A DNA stretch of 64,000 nucleotides, taken from contig CM036255.1 in assembly GCA_020698575.1 (NCBI GenBank), positions 22,682,501 to 22,746,500 on the forward strand, written 5' to 3'. Below, piece after piece: positions 1 to 12,415 of this stretch. This stretch comes from Bostrychus sinensis. Lineage: Eukaryota > Chordata > Actinopteri > Gobiiformes > Eleotridae. The first letter of the stretch is position 1, and every line of letters starts with the position of its first letter. The notes below the pieces were generated by a model. That model ran no database searches, was not told the origin of the DNA, and worked only from the letters and a program-made list of their open reading frames with translations. The translations under genes and the position numbers were made by a program.

Positions 1-1600
1 CAGCGGGAGAAGCAGGGGATGATGGGATAGAGATGAGATGGTGGTGGACTCAAATTCCTGGTGAGATAAATGCCTAATTACCACTTAAATGAAATGTAAT
101 GGTACTGAAATATACAGATGTGGCCGTCTTATTTAAATTGGTAAATTAGGACACATTAACTCGACCAAAAGGAAGAAAGCAGTCAAGAGTATGTTAATAT
201 GTTTGCTTTCCACATTTAAACTATTTAATGTTAGACTTCAGATGAGCTATTTTAAAAAGGCACATATGGGGTACTCTGGTAACTTACTGGTGGGGCAGCA
301 CGATATATTGCAAATGTATGATTATCTCAATATCAGCAGCTGCAATACGCATAATGCTGAAAATGATGGTTCTTTATCTGACAAAGATACACACCGTTTT
401 ATTGTACTATGTTTAAGGCCTGGTTTTGACCTTGTTTTTTTTTTTTTTTACCTAATTTTGACCAGTAAATACAGACCCTCATCCATCTGCTTAATTGGAA
501 TTCCACTTTATTTGAATGGCAATATTGCATGTTTTTGCTGATATTGTGCAACCCTTCTTTCTATACCAAACCAAAAATTATACTGTATCACGAGTCACGA
601 TGAGTAATTTCTCAATAACATACAGCTAACATTACTAACAGCAGCTAAAGTCTGACTGGACAGTTCCCTTCTGACACTGCAACTGTGTTTTACTTACATT
701 TGTACTCACCTCTACAGCCCTATATACAGGAACACTTACTGGTGACCATGGGCCTACCTAGACCAATTGTAGCACCCCTGTAGCACCCCAAGATGTAACC
801 CAGTGACAAAGTGATTTTAGAACACAGTATAAAAATATACAGTACCAATATTGACAACAGATATAACTCACAAAGATCATTTGGATAAACTTGCTTTCCG
901 ATGTTGTATCTAGTGTTCAGTGCTTCTTTTGGTGACCTTTCTTGGCTGACAAAGACCTCAGCACCCCTAAATCGCTAATCCTAAAATCGCCCTTGCTGTT
1001 GACTGACTGTGATAATACCACCTGGGACCTGCACTAAACCAGGCAAAGAATGGCTAAATATGGGTATCCCTATTAGATTAAAAAATAAACCTAATGAAAC
1101 AATAATTTTACTTTAACATATAGCCCTAACATACTAAGCACCTCTTGATTTGTTGTGAATGATTCCTATTCATCTGTTTTGACATAGACAGTCATTCATT
1201 AGAACTGGCTAAACATGTATGAGTGCATTAATGAAGCGCATTGTGAATGACAGGCTGTATTTAGCTACACAAACTATAATTACAACCATTATTACAACCT
1301 ATTTGTAAGAATTAGCTACTAATATAACAAAGGCTTTACACCTTGCCAGCTACAGTGAATTGCTGACCTCTGACCGTACTTACAGCACAAATTACCACGT
1401 CAGTTTATAAATCAAGAGTAACACAATATTATGAGTTCATTGGACCATGATTTAGAAATAAAGTGTTCATTCAGACCAGGAAGTTACTCCAGCAGCTGGA
1501 TCAGAATACCACATTTCCAGTTGTTGGTAGCTGATAAACCCAGGTAATTTAAAGCTACCAAAAACATATTTAACCCTTAATCTATGACTTTTTGGACAAC
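1..1600. other. Noncoding DNA at the left edge, probable intron or flank
   Basis: I see no supportable exon here. The open frames are short and lack splice context or any family resemblance. If the CpG-rich patch to its right is the first exon of a leftward gene, this stretch would be that gene's first intron. That is inference from the donor-like site near 1614 and from human synteny. Confidence 0.4.
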
Positions 1601-1614
1601 ATACCTCCCTCTCC

Positions 1615-2000
1615 TCCGAAGTATCCACAAAAGTTTGCAGATGCCTCTCGTATTTTAAGTCCAGGTGAAGTTAAAAGCGTGCTGTCTCCTTTCCGCTTCG
1701 CTGCTAGCGCGTCCCCGGCTAAAGCGCTCTGCTCTGCGGGCTGCCGCTGCGAGGAGCTCCGCGGCTCGGGCTCCACTTTCACTGCCGCCCTCTCTCGGTT
1801 TCGTTGGGCCGCCTGTTCGTGTGCTAACGACAGGACAGGGTCTTCGGGGCGAAATGTTGCACAATTAGTCGGCGGTTTCGGCTGTGACAGGTCCAGAAAA
1901 GAAGGATATGCGGGCACTGGAACAACAACGCGCACCACAGCCAAACCAGGAAGTGGGCACGTTTTAACCAATCTTGCGCCCTGGGTTTGGTCTTCAGGCA
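1615..2000 (-). promoter_or_regulatory. CpG-rich promoter and possible noncoding first exon of a leftward gene (zdhhc3 by synteny)
   Basis: This patch is far richer in G+C and CpG than its surroundings. On the minus strand it ends in a good splice donor (GAG followed by GTATGT at plus 1614-1609). Open frames run through it on both strands, as expected for stop-poor CpG-rich DNA, but none resembles a known protein, so it is better read as promoter plus 5' untranslated exon. In human, ZDHHC3 lies next to EXOSC7 in divergent orientation and its first exon is noncoding, which makes zdhhc3 the best guess. The coding exons would lie left of the window, so the identity cannot be confirmed here. Confidence 0.45.
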
Positions 2001-2014
2001 GCAGGGGGCGCGAG
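1993..2014. promoter_or_regulatory. CTCF-like motif
   Basis: The sequence around GGCAGCAGGGGGCGCGAG closely fits the CTCF core consensus CCANNAGGGGGCGC. It sits at the edge of the CpG-rich patch between the putative leftward promoter and exosc7. It is a motif match only; binding is not shown. Confidence 0.45.
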
Positions 2015-2099
2015 AGGGAGCTAAAACTTCAACTGTGTTATCATCTAAAAACAAGTAAATTTAATAGCTTTAAGTGGTGAGTCGCAGAGACAACTAATA

Positions 2100-3480
2100 G
2101 TGAAGCCTTGGCAATGTAGAGTGACCAGAAAAACAAAGTTGGCCAGTGTCTTTGAATTCACATAAGCAAAAAATTAGACTGTATAAACATAGTGTTGCAA
2201 AGTGAAATCGAAATAGATGAACCCTGATGATTAATTAAAAGTGGGACAGGTTGTGAGATTTGGCGGGACAAAGTGGGACGGACTCGAGAAAAAAGTTGGA
2301 TAAACAAATCCAGCTTTACCAACTTACTGAGACACACATTGCTTCAGTTTAGGGCATATAAAACATTTGATGTGCTGTTTTCATTCCAAAAATACACATT
2401 TTGCAAAGTTACGTTTTTACTGAGACACAAAAAGGTGGAACAGAAAAAAATCTAAGCCCCCCATCTGCATTTTCTCAAAACAATCCAACACCAACAACAG
2501 CTCACAGCTTCATGGAGAGGCCATTCCTGAAACACAGGGGCAGCAACACAACAAACATAAATTCAACAATCAAGACGCCCACAAATATTTATTCTACGTT
2601 TTACACAAGGACTACTGATCTTATCTCACTGTTCTTAACTTTAAACTCTCTTTACAAATGGAGATGGATTAACTCTAATATTAATTGTACTATATGACAT
2701 ATAATGTATAAAAAATGTGTGGGGAGTTGTGTTACTTTGACAAGTTCGTTGTCAAGTTGTTGACGTGAAATAGTATTCAGAACTACATAGTGGAGTAGGG
2801 GTTTAAGTGCATTGTGTGGGAAAGAGTGGTTAATATTATTTGTCTTTCTTTTGCTCTGGGCTACATTTCTAAGACGCCCATCCTGTGTAAGAAGGAGGAA
2901 AACGAAATACAGGCAGGAGGCAGTTTGTTTACCTATGGATTTATCTCAGCGTTCTTCTGCAATAGGTGTGCAATAAAATTAATGAAATAGTGTTTTATTT
3001 TTTTCTGACATAAAGCAGACTTACAGTTTCCTAGCAGAATGGTTATGTGTGTTTTTGTATGCTACTGGACATCTGAATTTCTCCTGATGGGGATGAATAA
3101 AGCATCTATTCTATTCTAAAAGTTTAAATATATAATTGAATGCAATTTAATAAAGCTGTGGTCTATATTTTGAATTTGCTAAACAATTTTTTTTAAAGGT
3201 TTGTCAAAAGAATAAAGTTAAAATAATCTGCTAGATAAAGCAAGAAAAAGCAAAATATTACTAAAGTTAAACAAGTTATTAAATCTAAATGATGAGCCTA
3301 CTACTAAAGGCAAATATATGATTATGAAATAAACCTCTAGCTCTATCCATGCTACAATTTTACTTGATCCAGACTGCGATTGGTTTATGTTATTTTAGTA
3401 CACCGCGTAAAAACATCTTTATATTCAGTAGGAATGGGTTTATGTTTCTACCCATCCGTTGTTGTTGTTTTTTCGTTTTT
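2100..3480. other. Intergenic AT-rich DNA
   Basis: No exon-like frame is visible. The stretch is AT-rich with several homopolymer runs and leads into the exosc7 promoter. Confidence 0.5.
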
Positions 3481-3489
3481 TTTTTTTTT

Positions 3490-3611
3490 TTTACAGTAAA
3501 TGTACACGCGGTTGCTGCCGGTGGTGGGGACACGCCCCTCTCCACCACGTCGCCTTATGATGACGCAAAAAGAAAAGCGCCAAATCCACACGCTAGTCTT
3601 ATTTTTACAGA
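3490..3611 (+). promoter_or_regulatory. Core promoter and 5' UTR of exosc7
   Basis: Immediately upstream of the exosc7 start codon the base composition becomes GC- and CpG-rich. It contains a KLF/SP-like GGGGACACGCCCC stretch and a CRE/ATF-like TGATGACGCAA. No TATA box is evident, as is usual for housekeeping genes. The transcription start cannot be fixed from sequence. Confidence 0.4.
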
Positions 3612-6600
3612 ATGGCAACAGTTCAAGTCAGCGAGGCTGAAAAGGTGTACATTTTACACGGTGTACGGGTAGGTTACAACTGTTTTATTTAAGTATAGTA
3701 GCCCGCTTTTGAATGAGTGAATCAATTAATATAATGTACCTCCTTTTACAGTGGATAACTCATGTTGTTTTCGTACTTTTTGTCATTAGGATGATCTGAG
3801 GGTGGATGGAAGAGGCTGTGAGGACTACAGACACATGGAAATAGAGACGGATGTAGTCTCCAATACAGACGGCTCAGCTAAAGTCACACTGGTAGGACAA
3901 GTCTTATAAGAATAATAAGAATATTAGCAAACAACAGCACCCTGGTTTAATTCTGCAGATTAATATTCAAAGCTGTACATCCTTCTTGTGTTCATGTCAG
4001 GGGCACACAGCGGTTCTTGTTGGAATCAAGGCTGAAATTGGAAAACCACGGCCCATCTTACCAGATGAAGGCTATATGGAGTTTTTTGTTGACTGGTAAG
4101 AAAGGTGTTATGTCGTTTTTTCAGTAATTCATAGGCATTGTGGCGATAAAAATAAGCAATATTAGATAAATGAGCACACATATGTACACTAACAGTCTGT
4201 GTGGAGTATTAAAAGTTCCATCCATGTCATTAAAGATACATTTTCTGGTATATACTGTTTCATATCATGTTATTAGATTGGCACCTGTAAAATTATGCCC
4301 ATGACACTATGTATTGACGCATTTACCATAATAAATAAGCTATATATTATAATTTAAATGCTCTCCATCCAAAAACGTTGTATTTAGTTTCATTCATTTT
4401 TAGGTTTTAACTCTTCCACCAGGAGGTAGTATTGTGACATGATTTCTCAACAGGATCATAGGACTTAGCAGTATAACATCTAACCTAATAATTTGTTTCT
4501 CTTTTTGTCCTCATTGTTCACTGACAAGACTGGTTTAATTGTTTTATCTTTATTGTTCCCAGTTCGGCCAATGCTACCCCAGAGTTTGAAGGCAGAGGAG
4601 GTGAGGAGCTGGGGACAGAGCTGAGCAACACTCTTTACAAAGTCTTCAACAACAAAAACAGTTTAAATCTGAAGAGTCTCTGTATCCTGAAAGGGGAACA
4701 CTGCTGGGTGCTTTATGTGGATGTTTTGGTGAGAGACACAGTAACAGATTTTTCTACAAATGTATTTCTACTTCAATAACATAATGTCTTAAAAGTGATT
4801 ATGTTGTAGTGCTTATTGTATGCTTTATTAGGTATTAATACCACATATTTTACAGCTTTTGCAATGTGACGGGAATCTGTATGATGCCATTTCAATAGCC
4901 ATCAAGGCAGCTCTTTTCAACACAAAGTAAGTTAGATTAACCATTTTTATAATGTTACAAAACCCCAACAAATTAGAAGGGTTTACAATAGGTCTACAGT
5001 TATTTAAAAAAATGGACAGATATCTAAGACAAGAGTATATTTTTGCAATTGTATTGGTAATTACGTAAGACATTGTCTACAAATAATGAAATCCATCCAT
5101 AAGGGGTTACAAGCCAGTGTACTTCTTGTGTCAGTCCCAAGCCCAGATTAATTGGAAAGGGTTGCATCAGGAAGGGCATCCAGTGTAAAACCTATGTCAA
5201 ATCAGTATGAATCACTGCACACTATGAGGCTGCTAATTTGCTTTAGTGACCCCAGAAAGTAAAGCCGAAAAGAAAGGAGAAGAAGTCTACCAATAATGTG
5301 TTATATTTGCTAACATTTCAGAATTCACAGTTTATCTTATTCATTTAAAGCTCTAGTGTCATAAAAAGCATACATACTTTCTTGACAGGATCCAAAGAGT
5401 GCATATATCTTCAGACGAAGAAGGAACCAAAGAAATCGAGCTTTCAGACGATCCTTACGACTGCATGAGACTCAACGTAGAAAATGTCCCATGTATCGTG
5501 ACTTTGTGCAAGGTGAGTCCACTTCCCCAGCTGTAAAGATTGCCTAAATAACTAACATTTCTCCAACATTAGATCTCTAATTTGACATTGTATTTGAAGA
5601 ATATACTTCTTAAATACCCAAGGAGACAGATTTCACTGTACATGGAATAAGAGCATAAAACACATGACTACTATTTTTTGTTGACTAAAATGTAGCGACT
5701 CCAAAAAAACCTATTGTCGCTTGAGAGGATGAGTATGGGTCCTGTCTATTTGTCTGACGCGCTGCCCGGCTAGTACAGATGAAGAGTACACTCTCAATAC
5801 GATTTTGAGCATTTATTAAAAGTGGCTTTCAGGGTTACATAAACAAGATGGAAATGTGTGCACAGCAAGCATACACAGTACCAAACTAAGCGGACAAAGC
5901 AAAGCGGTCAACAAAAAATACGGCGACCCAGCTCGCCTCTCTCCTCCTACCTGTCTGCAGGTGAGCGTATGCCACTATGAAAACTCACCGTGACCCCAGC
6001 CCCGCGCATTGCCATGGCAACCAGACAGCACCAACAGAGTGACAAACTACTTCCCCCAAATACCATACACATGGCCCCTACAATTAGAGCAGACTTCTAA
6101 AACTTCTCTGACATGGTTGCCTCTTCTGACCTAATAAGGTTACTTCAAATATATTTTGTTTTGGTTTTTTTATAGTGCTGTCAATCGATAAAAAAAATAA
6201 TCAGATTAATCACACTCTTGGGCTGTGATTAATCATGATTAATCACAATGTATAACATGGTAGATTTTCCATGACAATATGCAGCATTAAAAAAAAAAAA
6301 AAAAAAAAAAAAAGTCCAGAGAGGTTGAGGAGTGTGTTTTTACTTGGATAAAAAAAAAATCTCACAAATAACTTCTGAATATTGTGAGAAAGCCTTTAAT
6401 AAGTCTGTGTAGTAACTGAGATAACAGTGTCTGCTGAACTGTGCTCTGCATTAAATCTACTGCAGACACCTGAGTCACGTCTGAGTCAAGTCTGACTTGA
6501 AAACATCAAAACCATGTTATCATCTATATCAGTGGTTATCAGACATTTTTAACTAAGTACCACCCAAAAAATATGTTAGATCTCAAAGTATCTAGCATAT

Positions 6601-7861
6601 TTTTTGGACTATAATTAGCATAAATCCTGACTTATCCAAGTTTAAACTGACGAACAAAATGGAGATAACCTGGAAGAAATGCATTCATAATTAAAGACAA
6701 ACAAAGACTTTACCAGGACTATGACTGGGACTACAACTGAGCCTGTACCAGAATAAAACCAATACTAAAATCAAGACTTCAGGACTAAATCAGGACTAAA
6801 CTTTGCCTAAACCAGGACAAACAGTGGTCTCCTCAGTGATCAGGATTTGAACCACCAAAGACTCCTGAGTACCACTAGAAGAACCTTACGTACCACCAGT
6901 TGTACCATACCACAGCTTGAGAAGCACTGATCTATATGAATTAGATGCACAGTCAGTTTTGTTATATTCGAACAATGCGCATCACTCTTCAAAATAAAAA
7001 TGGAAGACATATCTGTAACACTGGGATTTGGAGAAGTGTCATTGTATGTGAACTTGTCCAAATAAAAATACTGTGGAAAAAAATGTGTTGTGTCTCGGCA
7101 GGTGGGACATAGGCACGTGGTGGATGCTACGCTGCAGGAGAAGGCCTGCTCCGTGGCCAGTCTCATCATCTCGGTCACACACAAGGGCACTGTGACCTGT
7201 GTGAGGAAAGTGGGAGGGGGAAGTCTGGACCCAGAGTCTGTTTTTGAGATGACAGAGGTGAGCCCCGAGCCATCTGTCCCCCTCCGGCAGCAGCTGAGAA
7301 ATTAGCATAGTGTCACTGTTATAGAAGCCAACAAGTTTATTTCACCCAACAACAGTGCATGCTAATAAATGGCCTACCTCAATTTAAATTTAAAATTAAA
7401 TGTCTCTACGGTTTATAGTGTTTTTATAGTTTTGTTTTTTTTGTGTGTGTATATCATATTCAGTGCATCTATTTAACTCTACAAAAAATAGTAGTAGTAA
7501 TAGAAATAGTAAATATAAACATACCAAAGTATATCAAATTAACCTAATAAATGGTGTGTTTTCTGCTTTAAGTGTTTCTTATTAAAACAAACATGCAAAC
7601 ATTTGGATATGTATTCATATTACTGAAAACTAGTAATGAATTCAGATGCAGCTTAGAGTTACACACCACCTTTTTAAAAATTTTTCATAGGTATTTTAAT
7701 TGAAGAAAAGCTTAAGATCTATTCTGAAACATATTTTTTTCTGTCTTTGTCTGCAGACTGGTAAACGTGTTGGAAAAGCCCTCCATGCTCCACTCATGAG
7801 TCTCCTGCAGCAAGAAGAGAATTTGGGGAAAACAAGACAAAAAGTGGGCTTTCTTGGCTAG
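3612..7861 (+). CDS. exosc7: Exosome complex component Rrp42 (EXOSC7)
   Basis: Eight exons join without a frame break: 3612-3668, 3790-3891, 4001-4095, 4563-4728, 4856-4926, 5389-5512, 7102-7257 and 7757-7861. All have GT/AG junctions. The product is 291 aa, the length I recall for human EXOSC7. It opens with MATVQVSEAEKVYILHGVR and carries the N-terminal RNase PH-family signature DDLRVDGRGCEDYR (about residues 20-33). The catalytically dead RNase PH fold runs through to the C-terminal helix. In the family this protein is one of six subunits forming the ring of the 3'-5' RNA exosome, in nucleus and cytoplasm; the ring threads RNA to the catalytic subunits. The start is the first ATG after the GC-rich promoter and gives the conserved N-terminus. 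Intron 6 (5513-7101) is the longest and contains repeats. Confidence 0.97.
5085..5285 (+). repeat. SINE-like teleost repeat tail
   Basis: It contains the widespread fish repeat text TCAGGAAGGGCATCCAGTGTAAAACC followed by a GACCCCAGAAAG...AAGCCGAAAAG tail and a GAAG-rich end. It lies in exosc7 intron 5, and its 5' tRNA-like part is not recognisable. Related fragments occur near 25591-25730, 26305-26400, 54735-54880 and 55385-55480. Confidence 0.55.
6289..6313. repeat. Poly-A tract
   Basis: A run of more than 20 adenines in exosc7 intron 6, next to a short palindromic TTAATCA-rich region. It could be the tail of a decayed retroelement or a simple repeat. Confidence 0.6.
6670..6935. repeat. Decayed copy of the GGACTAAACC-type dispersed repeat
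   Basis: A degenerate series of 'ACCAGGACTA...', 'ACTAAACC' and 'CAGGACTAAA' words is followed by a unique-looking tail with ACCACCAGTTGTACCATACCACAGCTTGAGAAGCACTGA. The same combination recurs near 31910-32085 and, inverted, near 22741-23110, so it is a dispersed family. Confidence 0.55.
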
Positions 7862-7890
7862 AACAATGTAAATAATATATAGATTTTTCT

Positions 7891-7896
7891 AATAAA
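7891..7896 (+). terminator. Polyadenylation signal of exosc7
   Basis: AATAAA lies 30 bases after the exosc7 stop codon, giving a very short 3' UTR. It is the first canonical hexamer downstream. Confidence 0.6.
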
Positions 7897-7899
7897 AAC

Positions 7900-9001
7900 T
7901 AAAAATCATCCACTTTTGTTTTTTTTTTATTTGCTAATACTTACTCTAAATGTCTCTTGTAGATTGCAATACGTTTTAAAAGAGTTTAGTTTAGTTCTGA
8001 CCAGAAGGCTAAGTGCAGTCTCTCCATCTTCCTGTTCAATGCCACGTGTCTGTGGACGGTTATGTCAAGTCTTTGAGTCTTTCTGGAGGAACAGATGTGA
8101 CTCTGGGCAGACCCACTCTTCCCTCAGACCATTTTGGACAAGGCCACAATAAACTCATCCTCTGCCAATACTCAAAGTCTGGTCGAAAGGAGCTATTTCT
8201 GTAAAAAGATTGATCAGAGTCTGCCTCTAAAAAGTTTCAAGGTTGAATGCAACCAGCTTAAATTTTGTTAGCACATTACAGATGTTGCATAACTTTTGAA
8301 AAATTATTTGTCAAAAGAAAATGCACGTTCATTCATTAGATTGAAAACTACTTAAACTTTTCAATATTAAATAATTTTAATGCTTTTTAATTTTTTAAAA
8401 CCCTAACTACATCTACATTTGAACAATGTTACTCAAAATAGGTACAAATAAGTCATGAAACATAACTAAAAGCAGTCATATGACAAGCATGTAGATATCA
8501 ATAATGCAAATAGGAGAAAATTTTAATATACTTTTCATTTGCTCTGGTCAAATACAGCAGACCTGGCCAACCATACTTTCCTAAATTAAAAATACTGGGA
8601 CAGTAGTCAGGCTTTCCAACTTAAGTTTGAACAGGTTTTTGTTGCCACCAAGCTGTCAAAGTTGTTTAGGTTATGCAACATGTCTGTCTTGTTTTTTTTT
8701 TTTTTTCTTCCTAAACCTGGATTAAATGCTGGAAGTTTATGTCATAGGGCATTAAAGTTCACTGTGTCCTGCTTTGTCCGCCCTCTCTCCACCTGCCTCC
8801 CAGACCAGATTTTTTAGAAATGTCTGGAGCCAGATGAGACAAGCTGAGGTTGAATTATTTTTCTTTTTCCTCTGAGTGTCAGTTTTGGCCCTGAATATTT
8901 TGCCTATGAGATGAGAAAGACGGAGGGGCAGTGAGAGAGGAGGGACATAATAAATTGACAGCGTCCATGTCGGAGCAGCCTCAGTGACCAAAGGACCAAA
9001 C
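7900..9001. other. Intergenic region exosc7-clec3b
   Basis: About 1.1 kb without coding sequence. Weak similarity to a coding frame at 7916-8204 has no splice or family support. The part just upstream of clec3b (8930-9001) has a TAATAAAT word near 8949 that could serve as a TATA-like element. Confidence 0.4.
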
Positions 9002-10275
9002 ATGGACCTCAGAGGAGTGTGCGTGCTGCTGGGAGTGCTGCTGCTGGTGAACAGCTCAGTGCAACAAAATCCACCAAAGAAGAAGCCGCAGAAGAAAGGT
9101 AACATCTATTACTATAAATGCCATAATTGTGACCTTGCAAATATATTTTTAACACCAGCTATTATTCAGAAACAACCAAAGATGCTGCCATAGAAGACCT
9201 ACAAAAGCAAATCGATAACATAATCCAGGAGCTCAATTTACTGAAGGAACAACAGGCGCTGCAGACAGGTAAATCCCACTTATGTCCTTATATACAAGCC
9301 ATGTTTTTAGTCTGACTTTTTAAGGTCATTACTAACTTTGGGCATGTTTGCATCTCATGAGTACATACTGTTTTACCCAAATAAATAAGGTACGAGTAAG
9401 TAAGGTACAGACTAATTAACCTTTGCAGCAGAGAGGGCGGATTAAATGGAAATTTTACACACATTTGTCCCATGCCATGATGCCACAGGCTTGAACTTGA
9501 CATGACAAATACTACGGTAGTTGGTCAGAGCCTGTATCAAAATTGTCAAATCAGATGAACGGCTAATTGTGAAAACTAACTGCAGAATCTAAAATAGTAC
9601 AGCTTTATTGAGTTATTATTAGTTATGTGATGGTGTGCACATGGCAGTCACTACATTTAGACTTGTTTCTATTAAAAGTAAACACAGATGGGTCACATGT
9701 GTAGTCTTTGAAAGTTTTAATATTAAAAGCATGTGGCAAAAACCCTGCTCTGACCTTTTGTACCAAACACAAAATTAAATCCAGTCGTTGCATGTTCGTC
9801 TCTTTTTGATCTAAGCTTCTGATCTTGTCCCAGGACATTCATCTAAAATGTTTCCTGTCCTCTTTAAGTTTGTTTGAAAGGCATCAAGGTCCACAACAAG
9901 TGCTTCCTGGTCGACCCGGTGAAGAAGCGCTACCACGCAGCAAGCGAGGACTGCAACGCTTTGGGCGGGGTCCTGAGTGCGCCCATGTCCAGTATCGAAA
10001 ACGACCAACTCCGGGACTACATCCGGCAGAGTTTGGGGCAGGACGAGCAGGTCTGGCTGGGCATCAACGACATGATCGTCGAGGCAGAGTGGATGGACCA
10101 GACCGGCTCGAGGATCTCGTACAAGAACTGGGACACGTCCAACCGCAGGTCACCGCAACCTGACGGAGGCATGTCCCAGAACTGTGCCGTCCTGTCCGCG
10201 CCGTCCAACGGGAAGTGGTTTGATGAGAACTGTCGAGAGGAGAAAGCGTCTGTCTGTCAGTTCAACATTGTCTGA
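9002..10275 (+). CDS. clec3b: Tetranectin (C-type lectin domain family 3 member B)
   Basis: Three exons (9002-9098, 9170-9268, 9869-10275) give 200 aa, against about 202 in human. Residues 1-21 form a leucine-rich signal peptide. Next comes a Lys-rich segment like the plasminogen/heparin-binding N-terminus. Exon 2 codes the coiled-coil that trimerises tetranectin, ending in the conserved LLKEQQALQT. Exon 3 codes the C-type lectin domain, with VCLKG at its start, the WLGINDM motif, WMDQTG, the QPDGG Ca-binding loop, NCAVL and the final CQFNIV. The family protein is secreted and binds plasminogen kringle 4, calcium and matrix. The exon pattern (signal, coiled coil, lectin domain) matches the family. 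The order exosc7-clec3b-cdcp1 supports orthology. Confidence 0.97.
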
Positions 10276-12400
10276 AAAGATTTGGGTTTAAGGATGCGTT
10301 CACACTGGAGGCAAAAGTGGAACAAATCTGATTTCCTGATACAACTTTCATTTTCAAGGCATTTTCTGATTTCATTGAATCATAGCAAAGTCTAGCAGCA
10401 ACAGATCCAAGTGTTTCTTAGTTTTTATTAATCTGTGAGATGGCCCTCTATTAAATAAAACAATGCATCTTCTTTACCAGTTTGGAGTCAGTGTGACGTC
10501 TAAAGAAGTTGTGGCAGGGTGAATAAAGCCTCCTGCACCTCCTCCTGGCCGATAAAACCAGCCTTGCAAGAAATGGAGAACTGACCCAAGGTCCCTGAAG
10601 TCAAGAAAGTGACAGCAATGGCTTTATTTCTATATATGTGACCTGAAGCCGAGCAAGGGGTCACACAGGGATCAAAAGAACTTTGAGTTTTTATGACAGT
10701 GCTTTACTCTGAAATGTAGGAGGAGCTCTGTGAAGAAAAAAGCAGCCAAAACCAGCATCATTCCACTTTAAGCAACTTGCAAACCTTTGTTGGTCAATAA
10801 ACAGGCGCCCAGAATTCAAATGTTTCTCTAATATTTAGCAATTACAAATGTGTGCGATAATCAAAATATAATGTACAAATGTAAATAATAGTAATTGTTA
10901 TTTGTTCAAATGATTATAAAAATTATGTCATAAAACCTCACCCCAATGAAATATTTAGTCAAACTAGATTTGGTGTGAACACAAAAACCTCTTCTGCCTC
11001 TGGTGTGAACACAGCAGTTTTGTACTCTTTGCTAATTTTGCTAAAGCTGTTTCAAAGCCTTTGTTTTTCAGATTAAACCACATCCAGCTCCTAAAGCCGC
11101 CATGATTTGCATAAGAGAGAAGAAAGGATGTAATTTTGACAACATCAATGTGGCAATATGTGATTTGCGGTCTTCCCTGTGGTTAAAGGAGGAGGACAAA
11201 GGACAAATTGTGGTCTAGAAGTGTCCCAAACTCTTGACCAAAAAAAAAAAAAAAAAAACTACTTAAGCAATACCAAAATCTTTGCAGTAAAAGCGTGTTA
11301 AGGTGCTGGCATCTTTCACAAATGGGTGTAACTTAAAGCAGTAATTCTCAACTGGTGTCGTCTCGGGACCCAAATATTTTCTAAATTATTTTGTTAGGGA
11401 CCCAATTTTTCATGTACAGTACAGTGCAAAAGTCTCAGACAGAAGGCTATGAACAAAGAAGGGAGAATAAATGTACAAAATACACTAAATTACTTTTTTT
11501 TTTTAATCAAAATTAGCAGCAGTCGGCGAGATCTCTGCCAAGGCACTGGTCCTAACTCCCAATGGTAAATACCCCCCACAAATCTTCTAGTCCAGGGGTA
11601 AATGCTCTTTCCATCCAGCCACAAAACCCTTTATATCTCACAATGGTAAAAAATCTACTAAAACTGTTTATTTGCCCTTTTAGTGAGTGAAGTTAGTATC
11701 TAACAAAAATAAAATTCAGTTTTTATTAAAGTACTCTTAGTTAACAGCTTTTTTTCACATGGCTTTTACACCGCACTGTATATTTTAAAATCATGTCTCA
11801 GACTCATTACAACCCAATCAAAGTCTCACAGATCAAAACAATATTTCCCACAATTTTTCAGTGCGTGTGTCCACTTTTGGGTCCTGTCCCACCAGCTGAG
11901 AGACCTTAGACCATGTCCAAAGCTCTCTAGACAAATTTTTACTGCTCTAAAACTCCATATATCCCTTTAAAATGAATGTATTTGTGGTAAGACTTTGCAA
12001 ACTTGACAATATAAGGTTGTTCAAACCCATTCAATCTTATGCATTGCTTTTTCTTGTATTCTCCCAAAAAATGTCTAACCTGAATATTTCGCAATAAACT
12101 TACTATGAAAGCTGCTGTCCATGTTCTGCAGTATGTCTCTGTATTTTAAAGGAAAAAGCTGGGACATTCTGACAGCCAGTACAAGCAAGCAATGGAAATT
12201 TGGCTTTTATCCTTTTGTTTGCAGCAAAACAGCTCTTTACGGTAAACACTGGCTGCACACAGACGCCTCCAGTCAGTCCAAAACCTCACCACTTTCCACT
12301 TTGAGATGCATGTGGTTTCAAAAACTTAGCATCGTCCAAAAGGCATAAAGTTAGCATTTAAGTGCTAAGGCAAAACAAAATGTGACTGAAGAAAACCCAG
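10276..12400. other. Intergenic region clec3b-cdcp1
   Basis: No coding exon is apparent. A canonical AATAAA at 10454-10459 is a plausible clec3b polyadenylation signal. The rest holds a dispersed repeat (about 10470-10780), a poly-A run near 11240-11258 and AT-rich unique DNA. Confidence 0.45.
10470..10780. repeat. Dispersed nonautonomous element, copy of the 52992-53371 MITE family
   Basis: The words GGGTGAATAAAGCC, CACCTCC..CTGGC, AAAACCAG.CTTGCAAGAA, GAGCAAGGGGTCACACAG and CACTTTAAGC occur in the same order as in 52992-53371, with scattered differences. The ends are less well preserved in this copy. Confidence 0.55.
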
Positions 12401-12409
12401 TATTAAAAA

Positions 12410-12415
12410 TTTATT
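12410..12415 (-). terminator. Candidate polyadenylation signal of cdcp1
   Basis: Plus-strand TTTATT (AATAAA on the minus strand) lies about 610 bases beyond the cdcp1 stop codon. It would give a 3' UTR of about 0.6 kb. Confidence 0.35.

Noticed and set aside
191..541. 116-codon open frame near the left edge
   Set aside because: It is AT-rich, includes a poly-F run from a T tract, and has no family resemblance or splice context.
1592..2080. 162-codon plus-strand open frame, plus overlapping minus-strand frames, in the CpG-rich patch
   Set aside because: CpG-rich DNA lacks stop codons by composition, so overlapping frames on both strands are expected. None resembles a known protein, and a noncoding first exon explains the patch better.
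9825..10163. Alternative frames through clec3b exon 3 on both strands
   Set aside because: They are shadows of the lectin-domain frame, which has every conserved motif.
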